Part shown: piece after piece, positions 25,087 to 32,929 of the stretch | Numbering within the stretch: position 1 is the stretch's first letter | Layout of the letters: every line of letters starts with the position of its first letter | NCBI GenBank assembly: GCA_014192545.1 | Contig: BJHL01000001.1 | Location: 358,380 to 422,379 of the forward strand | Length of the DNA: 64,000 nt | Origin: Phycisphaerae bacterium | GTDB taxonomy: Bacteria > Planctomycetota > Phycisphaerae > Phycisphaerales > UBA1924 | Direction: 5' to 3' | Position numbers and translations under genes: made by a program | The notes under the pieces: model-generated | Seen by the model: the letters and a program-made list of their open reading frames with translations, nothing else | Told to the model about the DNA's origin: nothing | The model's database searches: none

Positions 25087-26283
25087 TTACGCAATCGTCG
25101 TCGCCGGCGGATCCATAGGCAGCATCCTCGCATACTTCATAAACGCCGCATACTGCCCTCGCACCTCAAGCAGCGAATCGCCGCCAAACTTCTCGCAAAA
25201 CACCCTCGCCACTTCAAACGCCACCACATTCTCCAGCACCACACTCGCCGCCGGCACCGCACAAATATCGCTGCGCTCATACTGGCTGTGCTGCTCTTCC
25301 TTCGTATTCAAATCCACGCTGGGCATGCCGCGCAGCAACGTCGCAATCGGCTTCATCGCCGCTCGCACCACCACCGGCTGCCCATTCGTAATGCCCCCTT
25401 CGGTCCCACCCGCGTTGTTGCTGGTGCGTGCAAAGCCCAAGTTCGCCGCCGTCTCGCGCGCGTTGCGATCAAACCGAATCGGATCATGCACCAAGCTGCC
25501 AGGCCTTGTCGCCACATCTTTGCCCAGCCCAATCTCCACACTCTTCATCGCCTGAATACCCATCACCGCATACGCGATGCGAGCATCCAGCTTGTCGCGC
25601 CAATCCATGCAGCTTCCCAGTCCAATTGGGCAGCCAAACACATGCGCCTCAATCAGCCCGCCCACCGTGTCTTTGCTCAGTTTCGCTTCGCGAATAATCG
25701 CCTTGTGCTTGTCGCCCACTGTCGCATCCGGGCAATACGTCTCGCTCGCATCTCGCACAGCTTTCAGCTCGCGCCAGTTCGCTTCCGTCACATCCGCATC
25801 CGTCGCCGTCGTCAAGATCGACCGCACAAACCCAAAGCTCTCGATCCCAAACTCTCGCAGCAGACACCTCGCCAGCGCACCCGCTGCCACCCGGCTCGCC
25901 GTCTCACGCGCACTCGCCCGCTCCAACGTGTCGCGACAATCCGTCGTCAGCCACTTCACGCTCCCCGCCAAGTCCGCATGCCCCGGCCGCGGCCGATAAA
26001 TCGCCGGCGTCTTCTTCAAATCATCCAGCCGCGAATCTTTGTTCGGAATCGCAAAAACAATCGGCGCGCCCGTACTGACACCCCGCCGCACGCCCGTGAG
26101 AATCGTCACGCGATCTTCTTCAATCCCCATCCGCCCGCCGCGCCCGTACCCACCTTGCCGCCTCGCCAACTCGCCGTCGATAAAATCGGTGTCCACCGCC
26201 ACCCCAGCCGGCAAACCAGCAATCGTGACCACCAGCGAAGGCCCGTGACTCTCGCCAGCCGTGCTACAAGAAAGATTGGGCAT
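25087..26283 (-). CDS. aroC: Chorismate synthase
   Basis: 398 aa from the ATG at 26283 (MPNLSCSTAGESHGPSLV). It converts 5-enolpyruvylshikimate-3-phosphate to chorismate with reduced FMN, the last step of the shikimate pathway. Family signatures seen are GESHG, RRQGGYGRGGRMGIE, the RPGHADLAGSVKW block, RASARETASRVAAGA and, near the C terminus, NAGGTEGGITNG. Full length. No other aro genes are in the window. The next gene starts 14 bases downstream. Confidence 0.97.
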   Translation of the reverse strand: MPNLSCSTAGESHGPSLVVTIAGLPAGVAVDTDFIDGELARRQGGYGRGGRMGIEEDRVTILTGVRRGVSTGAPIVFAIPNKDSRLDDLKKTPAIYRPRPGHADLAGSVKWLTTDCRDTLERASARETASRVAAGALARCLLREFGIESFGFVRSILTTATDADVTEANWRELKAVRDASETYCPDATVGDKHKAIIREAKLSKDTVGGLIEAHVFGCPIGLGSCMDWRDKLDARIAYAVMGIQAMKSVEIGLGKDVATRPGSLVHDPIRFDRNARETAANLGFARTSNNAGGTEGGITNGQPVVVRAAMKPIATLLRGMPSVDLNTKEEQHSQYERSDICAVPAASVVLENVVAFEVARVFCEKFGGDSLLEVRGQYAAFMKYARMLPMDPPATTIA

Positions 26284-26428
26284 GAGCGATGATACCAAGA
26301 TGATACCAGTGGGGGACACGTTCACGGAGGCGGTATCTGTAGGGGTTTGTAAGTCTTATAATCACCGTCCGAACTTTCCACCAACTCTTCACACTCAAAA
26401 TCATCGCAACACAATGCAAAGAAAGGGG

Positions 26429-26457
26429 TTGACGCAAGCCGCCCACCACGGGATACT
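26429..26457 (+). promoter_or_regulatory. Promoter upstream of the HU-like gene
   Basis: TTGACG (26429-26434), exactly 17 bases, GATACT (26452-26457). It gives a leader of about 205 bases before the ATG at 26670. That leader contains a perfect hairpin, CTCGCG/CGCGAG (26589-26604). A separate perfect TATAAT at 26357-26362 lacks a recognisable -35. Confidence 0.55.
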
Positions 26458-26669
26458 TCCCACCCAGCATTCGCAGCGGCCATAGTCTTGTGCGTCTACG
26501 GTGCACAACTACTTTGGTCCGTGAACGTTGGTGTGTGTTGTGGGGGTCCCAAGCATCGTAAGTGCTTGCTGGCCATAGGAATCCATGACTCGCGGCATCG
26601 CGAGCTTGGATACGAAAAGCAGAATCTCTCAGCGGCCGCCGGAACACCTGCGGCTGAAAAAGGACGACT

Positions 26670-27050
26670 ATGGCGACGATCACGAAGAAGGACCTGGTCG
26701 AACGCATCACCACCAAAACCGGCGTGAAGCGTCACGAAGTCAAAGACGTCTGCCAGGAATTCCTCGATCAGATCATCATCGAGCTCCGCCGCGGCAATCG
26801 CCTCGAGTTCCGCGACTTCGGCGTCTTCGAAGTCAAGGAACGCGCCGCCCGCATTGCCCAAAACCCCAAGACCATGCAAAAGGTCGAGGTTCCCTCCAAG
26901 CGGGCCGTCAAGTTCAAGGTCGGCCGCCTCATGCGCGAAAGCGTCGAGATGCCGCCCCAGCCCATTCGCAACATCCCCGCGGCAGCCGCCGTCGAGGTCA
27001 AGCCCGCCGCCACCCCTTCGTCCATCAAAGTCCCCGCCGGCGCACGCTAA
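26670..27050 (+). CDS. HU/IHF family DNA-binding protein with C-terminal extension
   Basis: 126 aa. Residues 1-92 are the histone-like HU/IHF fold: ATITKKDLVERITTKTGVKR, then RLEFRDFGVFEVKERAARI and the arm NPKTMQKVEVPSKRAVKF. Normal HU is about 90 residues; here a further 35 Ala/Pro/Val-rich residues follow. AAGGA lies upstream of the ATG. It bends and compacts DNA in the nucleoid. It lies upstream of rnpA-yidD on the same strand, 127 bases away. Confidence 0.92.
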   Translation: MATITKKDLVERITTKTGVKRHEVKDVCQEFLDQIIIELRRGNRLEFRDFGVFEVKERAARIAQNPKTMQKVEVPSKRAVKFKVGRLMRESVEMPPQPIRNIPAAAAVEVKPAATPSSIKVPAGAR

Positions 27051-27177
27051 CCGCTTTCGCGATTGATTTCAATTTCTTTTCTTCTTTGCGTTCTTTGCGT
27101 GCTTCGCAGTGAACTCGGCTTTCGTCGAGCCCGCAGCCCGCGAACGGTCCCAACCACCATCGCACTAGCATTCGCTT

Positions 27178-27594
27178 GTGGCCCAGCGTCCCACCGACAA
27201 GCCAGATTTTTCCCTCCCGCCCTCGCGGCGATTATCCCATGACTTGGAATACCAAGCCGTCTACGCCGCTCGCATGAAAAAACAACGCGGCCCGCTCACC
27301 GCCTTCGTCGCCCCCAACAACCGAACCTTCTGGCGCATAGGCCTCGCCGTCGGCAAGCGCGTCGGCAACGCCGTCGAACGCAACCGCATCAAGCGCGCCC
27401 TGCGCGAAGCCTTCCGCCACGTGCAACACCAGTTGCCGCGCTTCGATGACGCCCTCGCCTGCGATGTCGTTCTTTCGGCCAACGCCCACGCAAGCCTCAC
27501 ACCCGCCGAGTACCAATCGCTCGTCATGGAACTCGCAACCCTCGCCCATCGCGATTGGATACGCCGCGGCAAACGCAGCGGAGACGTCGCCTGA
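27178..27594 (+). CDS. rnpA: Ribonuclease P protein component
   Basis: 138 aa from a GTG at 27178. The RNR signature [18 protein letters not shown] is present, with the upstream [12 protein letters not shown] strand. It pairs with the RNase P RNA to mature tRNA 5' ends. rpmH, normally upstream, is absent here; the HU-like gene takes its place. The TGA stop overlaps the ATG of yidD by one base (TGATG), so the two are probably translationally coupled. Confidence 0.93.
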   Translation: MAQRPTDKPDFSLPPSRRLSHDLEYQAVYAARMKKQRGPLTAFVAPNNRTFWRIGLAVGKRVGNAVERNRIKRALREAFRHVQHQLPRFDDALACDVVLSANAHASLTPAEYQSLVMELATLAHRDWIRRGKRSGDVA

Positions 27595-27887
27595 TGTGCA
27601 CCACGCCCAACCCCGCGCCCAACAACGCGCCGTCCGCGCCCAGCACGCCCACGCCACTACCCACCCGACAACGCGTCCTCGCCTGGCCCCTCATCGCCCT
27701 CGTCAAACTCTACCAGTTCACCCTCTCGCCCATCATGGGCCGCCAATGCCGCTTCTACCCAACCTGCAGTTGGTACGCCCTCGAAGCCCTCCGCACCCAC
27801 GGCCCCCTGCGAGGAACCTGGCTCACCATCAAACGCCTCGCCCGCTGCCACCCCTTCCACCAAGGCGGCTACGACCCAGTGCCATGA
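27594..27887 (+). CDS. yidD: Membrane protein insertion efficiency factor YidD
   Basis: 97 aa from the ATG at 27594. The core is the usual short YidD sequence: [57 protein letters not shown]. The first 25 residues are a Pro/Thr-rich tail. YidD assists YidC-mediated membrane protein insertion at the inner face of the membrane. In many bacteria rnpA, yidD and yidC are neighbours; no yidC is in the window. Confidence 0.95.
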   Translation: MCTTPNPAPNNAPSAPSTPTPLPTRQRVLAWPLIALVKLYQFTLSPIMGRQCRFYPTCSWYALEALRTHGPLRGTWLTIKRLARCHPFHQGGYDPVP

Positions 27888-28004
27888 ACCCGATCGCGCG
27901 CCTCTGCGTATCTCGCAAAAAATCTCAACTTCCCTTACCGCGTCCACCCGCGCTCTCCGCGTAAATCAAAGTGCAGCAGGCTTCCCGGCCCGCTTGCTCG
28001 CGTT

Positions 28005-28034
28005 GCGTTTGTTGAACAGCCGTTTGTTGCACAG
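28005..28034. repeat. 15-bp tandem repeat, two units
   Basis: GCGTTTGTTGAACAG (28005-28019) and CCGTTTGTTGCACAG (28020-28034), 28 bases upstream of the start of the amber-interrupted gene. Confidence 0.65.
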
Positions 28035-28062
28035 TGCCTTTGTGCCCGCCGGTCATAACGCT

Positions 28063-28428
28063 ATGGACAACTCTGACGTGCAAGATCCGTCCACCGTGAT
28101 TGGCCCCGGCAACGCCTGCCCCGTTAATGGCCCTCGCACGCACATCGGTCAATACAAGCTCCGGCAAGTCATCGACTTCGACATGACCAAAGCGATGAAC
28201 TAGCACCTCACCGGCAAAACCGACTTCACCGAACTCCGCCAGTTCATCGGCAGCAAACGCGGCTACAACCGGAAACTCGGCGACGTCATCGCAACACAAG
28301 TCGTCTACGTGCCCGTCAGCGAAGCCTGCAAAACCGACCAAACCCGCACATACAGCGTGCTCGCCCTCCTTGCGAGTTTATTCATCCTGGTAGGCGGCGA
28401 GATCATCCTGTTACGCAGGCGAGCCTGA
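28063..28428 (+). pseudogene. Single-helix membrane protein gene interrupted by an in-frame TAG
   Basis: From the ATG at 28063 the frame encodes MDNSDVQDPSTVIGPGN... for 46 codons to TAG (28201-28203). It then continues without another stop for 74 codons (HLTGKTDFTELRQFIGSKRG...) to a TGA at 28426. The second part ends in a clear helix with positive residues after it (VLALLASLFILVGGEIILLRRRA). Third-position GC is high on both sides of the TAG. The likely explanation is a point nonsense mutation in a small membrane protein; sequencing error or readthrough are alternatives. Family unknown. Confidence 0.55.
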
Positions 28429-28470
28429 ATCTAAGCCTGAATCTAAGCCTGCACTTCTGCCTGCACCTCG
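28423..28470. repeat. 12-bp tandem repeat at convergent gene ends
   Basis: GCCTGAATCTAA twice (28423 and 28435), then GCCTGCACTTCT and GCCTGCACCTCG. The array contains the stop of the interrupted gene and encodes the C terminus of the CDF transporter on the minus strand (EVQAEVQA), so it may have grown by slippage and altered that terminus. Confidence 0.7.
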
Positions 28471-29339
28471 CGCACCGGCTCGATGTGAATCAGCACATTC
28501 GCAACTTCACTCATCTGCTCGCGAATTGCTGACTTCACCTTGCCACTCACCACATGCGCCTCCGCCACGCTCATCGTCGGCGCAACTTCCATATGCAGAT
28601 CAATGTACACATTTGATCCACTCCGCCGGGCATGCACCTTGTGCGTCCCGCGCACGCCCTCAACCCCGCGCGCAATGGTTTCCGCCTTCTGCGCCGTCGC
28701 AACGTGCGTTTTATCCGTCAACTCACCAAGCGGCCGGCGCATCAGCAACGCGCCATTCACAATAATCACGCAGCTCGCAACCAGTGCCGCAACATCATCA
28801 GCCGGTTCCCACCCTTTGCCGCCCCACAATGCCACTGAAATGCCGACAAACGCCGCAACCGACGTAATCGCATCGGCTCGATGATGCCACGCATCAGTCT
28901 CAACCGCATTGCTGCCAGCCTTGCGCGCCGCACGCCGCGCCACGCGAAACATCGTCTCCTTCGTGAGCACTACCACCACCAGTACGATCAACGTAAACGG
29001 CTCAGGAGCATGATGGGGCGTGATGATCTCGTCCACCGCTTTGATCGCGATGCCGATTCCCGCAACGAGCAACATGCCCGCGACAACAAGTGCCGCCAAC
29101 GCCTCAGCTTTTCCATGCCCATACGGATGATCGTCATCCGCAGGCCGATTCGCATATCGCAGCCCGCCCCAAATCACGACCGATGCCACGATGTCGCCCA
29201 TCGACTCGACTGCATCGGCCACCAGCGCGTAACTGTGCCCCACCAGCCCCGCCGTCAATTTCACGCCTGCCAGCACCACGTTGACCATCATGCCAATCAA
29301 CGTGACTTTCTCGGCATGTGCAACAGCAGCATCTGACAT
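28443..29339 (-). CDS. Cation diffusion facilitator (CDF) family transporter
   Basis: 298 aa. Six-helix CDF membrane domain with metal-site blocks ADAVESMGDIVAS (helix 2) and HHRADAITS (helix 5), plus DDHPYGHGKAEALAAL, followed by the cytoplasmic ferredoxin-like domain (GVEGVRGTHKVHARRSG, then VYIDLHMEV). It exports divalent metals such as zinc or iron using the proton gradient. The HHR-D helix-5 site is common to Zn/Fe-type members, but metal choice cannot be fixed. The start is ATG at 29339. Convergent with the interrupted gene. Confidence 0.93.
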   Translation of the reverse strand: MSDAAVAHAEKVTLIGMMVNVVLAGVKLTAGLVGHSYALVADAVESMGDIVASVVIWGGLRYANRPADDDHPYGHGKAEALAALVVAGMLLVAGIGIAIKAVDEIITPHHAPEPFTLIVLVVVVLTKETMFRVARRAARKAGSNAVETDAWHHRADAITSVAAFVGISVALWGGKGWEPADDVAALVASCVIIVNGALLMRRPLGELTDKTHVATAQKAETIARGVEGVRGTHKVHARRSGSNVYIDLHMEVAPTMSVAEAHVVSGKVKSAIREQMSEVANVLIHIEPVREVQAEVQA

Positions 29340-29407
29340 GCCTCATGGTACGAGCGAACATCGCGGCAATTCCGTTTCATCCGCCCGTCGCTGCGCCGCC
29401 TCCTGAT

Positions 29408-29608
29408 TTACCAGCACATGTTGTACCCACTTATCCCCACCCACCAAGCGGAAAACACAACTCGCGCGGAGACAACGAACAATGCCGCCACCAGCCGCGG
29501 CGAAACTTCAACGAACCACGCAACACACAACGCTATGCGAAACACGCCCAGCGCAAGCGCAGAATCCAAGGTCGGCATGAGCACACGTCGCCAGATCACA
29601 AACAGCAT
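29408..29608 (-). CDS. Possible small hydrophobic protein
   Basis: 66 aa (MLFVIWRRVLMPTLDSA, ending WWVGISGYNMCW) with two hydrophobic stretches, in the 440-bp gap between the CDF gene and the lipoprotein gene. No ribosome-binding site and no recognised family. Apart from the octamer array at 29650-29689, nothing else is seen in the gap. Confidence 0.22.
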   Translation of the reverse strand: MLFVIWRRVLMPTLDSALALGVFRIALCVAWFVEVSPRLVAALFVVSARVVFSAWWVGISGYNMCW

Positions 29609-29649
29609 ACATCAAAACACACAAACGCGCCAACTCACCCCATCACCCA

Positions 29650-29689
29650 CTCACCTGCTCACCTGCTCACCTGCTCACCTGCTCACCCT
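29650..29689. repeat. 8-bp tandem array
   Basis: CTCACCTG four times (29650, 29658, 29666, 29674) plus CTCACCCT, with degenerate units of the same period extending upstream (about 29626). It ends about 90 bases before the lipoprotein start. Confidence 0.88.
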
Positions 29690-29780
29690 ATCATTTCCTG
29701 CCACCCCACCCTAATACGATGTCAAACGATCGGCGACAGCGCCGGACTTGACAGAAAAGCAGCAAACAAGAGGGGCGATT

Positions 29781-30380
29781 ATGACATTGCAAAAGTGTGC
29801 GTGGACCCGTGGACGAAGCCTGCCTGCGTTGCTCCTCTGCACGATGTTTGGCTTGGGCTGCTACACGATGCCCGATCGATTTCGTATCGTGAACATGTCC
29901 TCGCAAACCCTCGAACTCAAAGGCCAGCACGGATCGGGTGTCGAGATAAGTGCAGTGCTGCCTCCGAACGCGAACATGTCGCTGAAACTCAAGGATCGTG
30001 GAGGATTCAGTGGCTCAATTCAAGCAGCCGACCAACGCTGGAGCGCACCCAAAGGCGGCGAAGTTGAACTGTGCTTCATCGACGATCCCGCAGACAACTC
30101 GCGACTGGCACTGGTTCCCATCAGCGGCAGAATCGTTGAACGTGCGAGCAAAGCCGTCACCGCCGACGATGACGAATACATCGTCGCCAATCGCACAAGC
30201 AGCAATGTCCTTGTCATTCACGAAGCAGGACAGCCCGCGACACTGCTCGAAGCAGGGCAGACGGTGACGAATCGGCTGCCACCTCAAGGCGATGTCACCT
30301 TTCGCACGATCATCAAGGGCGTGATTCGCGACGTCACGCTGCCGCGTGAGAGTGATCGTGTGTGGGAAGTGCGCGAGTGA
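29781..30380 (+). CDS. Predicted lipoprotein, unknown function
   Basis: 199 aa from the ATG at 29781, with GAGGGG seven bases upstream. The N terminus has basic residues (KCAWTRGR), a hydrophobic core and a lipobox LLCTMFGLGCYT with the modifiable Cys at about 27. The mature part looks like small beta domains with repeated phrases (RIVNMSSQTLELKG, then VANRTSSNVLVIHEAG) and contains no enzyme motif. It is expected to be membrane-anchored outside the cytoplasm. Transcribed in the same direction as glyS, 54 bases upstream of its start. Confidence 0.72.
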   Translation: MTLQKCAWTRGRSLPALLLCTMFGLGCYTMPDRFRIVNMSSQTLELKGQHGSGVEISAVLPPNANMSLKLKDRGGFSGSIQAADQRWSAPKGGEVELCFIDDPADNSRLALVPISGRIVERASKAVTADDDEYIVANRTSSNVLVIHEAGQPATLLEAGQTVTNRLPPQGDVTFRTIIKGVIRDVTLPRESDRVWEVRE

Positions 30381-30434
30381 CCAGCAATCTGTGCTGAAAA
30401 CGGCGAGGTGCCCGCCCTCATATCATCGCGACCT

Positions 30435-32021
30435 ATGACCGCCATCCCCGCCGAACAAGCCGCCAACACGCCCGCCAACGCCCCCAAATCCATGGACGCC
30501 ATCATGTCGCTCTGCAAGCGACGCGGGTTCATCTACCAAGCCAGTGAAATCTACGGCGGCATCAATGGCTTCTGGGATTACGGCCCCCTCGGCGCGCAAA
30601 TGAAAAAGAACCTGCGCGAAGCCTGGTGGCAGGACATGATTCTCAATCCCTGCTGGGGCAAGAAAGGCCCAAACGGCCAACGCGTCGACTGCGTCCCCGT
30701 CGAGACGCGCATCATCCAACATCCCAAAGTCTGGGAAGCCAGCGGCCACATCGGCGGGTTCAATGATCCGATGGTTGACTGCAAAGAAACCAAGTCGCGA
30801 TATCGCTACGACCACGTCAGCGTCTACGCGCCCGCATCAGGTGACGCAGGCGACAAGCCGCTGTTCGCGTACATGAAAGACTCGCCCAGCGAAGCCAAGC
30901 AACTGAAGAAAGCCGAGAAAGCATTCGGTACCGTCAAGACGATCATGCTGACAGATGTGCCTGTTGCCAACTTTGCAAAGGTGCTCGCGCCCGATGCGGA
31001 AAAAGTCGGCACGCTCACAGAGCCCAAGCAATTCAACCTCATGTTCCGCACCTACATCGGCGCAACCGCCGGCGAAAATGATGTCGCCTACATGCGCCCC
31101 GAAACCGCCCAAGGCGTCTTCATCAACTTCAAAAACGTCGTCGATACCTGTCGCGTCAAAGTCCCCTTCGGCATCGGCAACACCGGCACCAGTTTCCGCA
31201 ACGAAGTAACGCCGCGAAACTACACCTTCCGCTCGCGCGAGTTCGAACAAGCCGAGCTCGAGTTCTTCTGCCATCCCGACGAGTCCTTCGAGTGGTACAA
31301 GTTCTGGCGAGACTTCCGCATGGCCTGGTGGCAGTCCATCGGCCTCGCGGGCGACAACCTCATCCTGCGCGAGCACGACAAAGACGAACTCAGCCACTAC
31401 TCCGTCGGCACCAGCGACGTTGAATATCGCTTCCCCTTCACCGCGCCGGGCTTTGGCGAGCTCGAAGGCATCGCCCACCGCGGCAACTTCGATCTTACGC
31501 AACATCAAAAGCACAGCGGCGCCAAACTCGAGTACTTCGACCAACAACGCGGCGAACTGCTCCCCAACGGCAGCCGCCGAGGCGAACGCTACTTGCCGCA
31601 CTGCATCGAACCCGCCGCGGGCCTCGATCGCGGCGTGCTTGCACTGCTCTGCGAAGCCTACACCAAAGACGAATCGCGCCCCAGCCCCGAATTCATGAAG
31701 CTCCACCCGCGGATCGCGCCCATCAAAGCCGCGATTTTTCCGCTTGTCGCGAAAGACGGCATGCCCGAAATCGCCGAGAAACTCTACAACGAAGTCCGCG
31801 CCAAATTCGGCAAGATCGGCTTTATCGACTTCGACGAAAAGCAGACCATTGGCAAACGCTACGCCCGCATGGACGAAGCCGGCTGCCCCTTCTGCTTCAC
31901 CATCGACGGCGAAACGGCGAAGGACAATACCGTGACTATGCGCGACCGCGACACGGGCCAGCAACAACGCATGAACATGGATCAAGTCTTGCCGTTCCTC
32001 ACCGCGAAACTCGAGACATAA
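30435..32021 (+). CDS. glyS: Glycyl-tRNA synthetase, dimeric type
   Basis: 528 aa from the ATG at 30435. Class II synthetase: CKRRGFIYQASEIYGGINGFWDYGPLG at the N terminus, then MRPETAQGVFINFKNV (motif 2 region), IGNTGTSFRNEVTPRN, and the C-terminal anticodon-binding part (AAIFPLVAKDGMPEIA). This is the single-chain alpha-2 type of eukaryotes, archaea and some bacteria, not the alpha2-beta2 enzyme. It charges tRNA-Gly in the cytosol. A repeat-family hairpin starts 23 bases after the stop. Confidence 0.96.
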   Translation: MTAIPAEQAANTPANAPKSMDAIMSLCKRRGFIYQASEIYGGINGFWDYGPLGAQMKKNLREAWWQDMILNPCWGKKGPNGQRVDCVPVETRIIQHPKVWEASGHIGGFNDPMVDCKETKSRYRYDHVSVYAPASGDAGDKPLFAYMKDSPSEAKQLKKAEKAFGTVKTIMLTDVPVANFAKVLAPDAEKVGTLTEPKQFNLMFRTYIGATAGENDVAYMRPETAQGVFINFKNVVDTCRVKVPFGIGNTGTSFRNEVTPRNYTFRSREFEQAELEFFCHPDESFEWYKFWRDFRMAWWQSIGLAGDNLILREHDKDELSHYSVGTSDVEYRFPFTAPGFGELEGIAHRGNFDLTQHQKHSGAKLEYFDQQRGELLPNGSRRGERYLPHCIEPAAGLDRGVLALLCEAYTKDESRPSPEFMKLHPRIAPIKAAIFPLVAKDGMPEIAEKLYNEVRAKFGKIGFIDFDEKQTIGKRYARMDEAGCPFCFTIDGETAKDNTVTMRDRDTGQQQRMNMDQVLPFLTAKLET

Positions 32022-32043
32022 CCCGACACCAAATCTCTCGACG

Positions 32044-32073
32044 CCGGACCTGAGGCTCTGCGAAGGTCCGGAT
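32044..32073 (+). repeat. REP-like hairpin, copy B
   Basis: CCGGACCT (32044-32051), loop GAGGCTCTGCGA, AGGTCCGG (32064-32071): a perfect 8-bp stem, 22 bases after the glyS stop. It is the best-preserved of the three copies. Confidence 0.75.
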
Positions 32074-32809
32074 GAATGACGCAACAAGCACCGCTTCCCG
32101 CCACATGCATCGCACAACCCAGCCCATGACCTCTGCCGACCGCAATGCCCTCACGCGGCGTCTTGCTGATGGCACTGGTCCCTCGGCGCTGCGATTATTG
32201 ATGTGGCCCACGCTCGCCGTTTTTTCGATCATCTTGATCGTTGTTTCCTTCCGCATCGTCAAAGACCCCAATGCCGGCCCGCTTGTCTTTGTTGCCATGC
32301 TCATGCTCATCTTGGGCGCGGTCGTCTTCATCGTCGCGCTCTTCAAGTCAACTTCTGATATCGCCCAAGCACGCGAGACTCTCGCGACGCGTAAAGAACT
32401 CGAAGTTGCACTTGCAGCCCCGCATGTCGAAGTGATAACGCTCAAAGTAACCGCTGCGTGGTTTGTTCCGTGGTCCGACGACGACGTCGAGCCTCCCGTC
32501 CTTCTCTGTGATGAAGCCGGCGAGTTTCTCGTCTTGTGCGACGCCAGCGACATCATCGACACCGAAGAAGAACAGGATGAAGAGTTCATTTCGCGCATCC
32601 CTGCACAAATCACGCTCCGAATCACGCAATCGCCCTGCCCACTCGTGCTCCACGCCGCCGCAACGGGCAACGACATCATCGTCTTACACACGAAAGCCAA
32701 ATGGCCCGACGACTACAAGGCTTACCAACTGCCGATTGACACCGAAGAAATCACCATTCTCACCCTCGCAGACCTCACTCCATCATGGCGCACCGTGCTC
32801 AATAAATGA
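32072..32809 (+). CDS. Hypothetical two-helix membrane protein
   Basis: 245 aa from the ATG at 32072, or fewer if Met 13 or 19 is used. Two adjacent helices (ALRLLMWPTLAVFSIILIVVS and GPLVFVAMLMLILGAVVFIVAL) precede a soluble C-terminal domain of about 150 residues with an acidic run (DTEEEQDEEF). No family was recognised. AAGG before the first ATG lies in the REP-like hairpin, so the start is uncertain. Another copy of that hairpin follows the stop. Confidence 0.6.
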   Translation: MNDATSTASRHMHRTTQPMTSADRNALTRRLADGTGPSALRLLMWPTLAVFSIILIVVSFRIVKDPNAGPLVFVAMLMLILGAVVFIVALFKSTSDIAQARETLATRKELEVALAAPHVEVITLKVTAAWFVPWSDDDVEPPVLLCDEAGEFLVLCDASDIIDTEEEQDEEFISRIPAQITLRITQSPCPLVLHAAATGNDIIVLHTKAKWPDDYKAYQLPIDTEEITILTLADLTPSWRTVLNK

Positions 32810-32818
32810 GACCGCCCC

Positions 32819-32847
32819 TGGACCTCAGGCTTTGCGAAGTTCCGGAT
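32819..32847 (+). repeat. REP-like hairpin, copy C
   Basis: TGGACCT, loop CAGGCTTTGCGA, AGTTCCGGATC; more divergent than copies A and B. It begins 10 bases after the stop of the two-helix protein. Confidence 0.6.
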
Positions 32848-32866
32848 CAAACTACCCTCCGCGCAC

Positions 32867-32894
32867 ATTCTTCATTCTCCATTCTCCATTCTCC
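32867..32894. repeat. 7-bp tandem array
   Basis: ATTCTTC followed by three exact ATTCTCC units with a 7-base period. It ends 35 bases before the GTG start of the MFS gene. Confidence 0.8.
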
Positions 32895-32929
32895 GCCCAT
32901 CTTTCCTCACTCCCCGGCATCCAACCCCC

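Noticed and set aside
28201-28203. TAG decoded as a special amino acid
   Set aside because: No supporting RNA structure or pyrrolysine genes are visible; a nonsense mutation is simpler.
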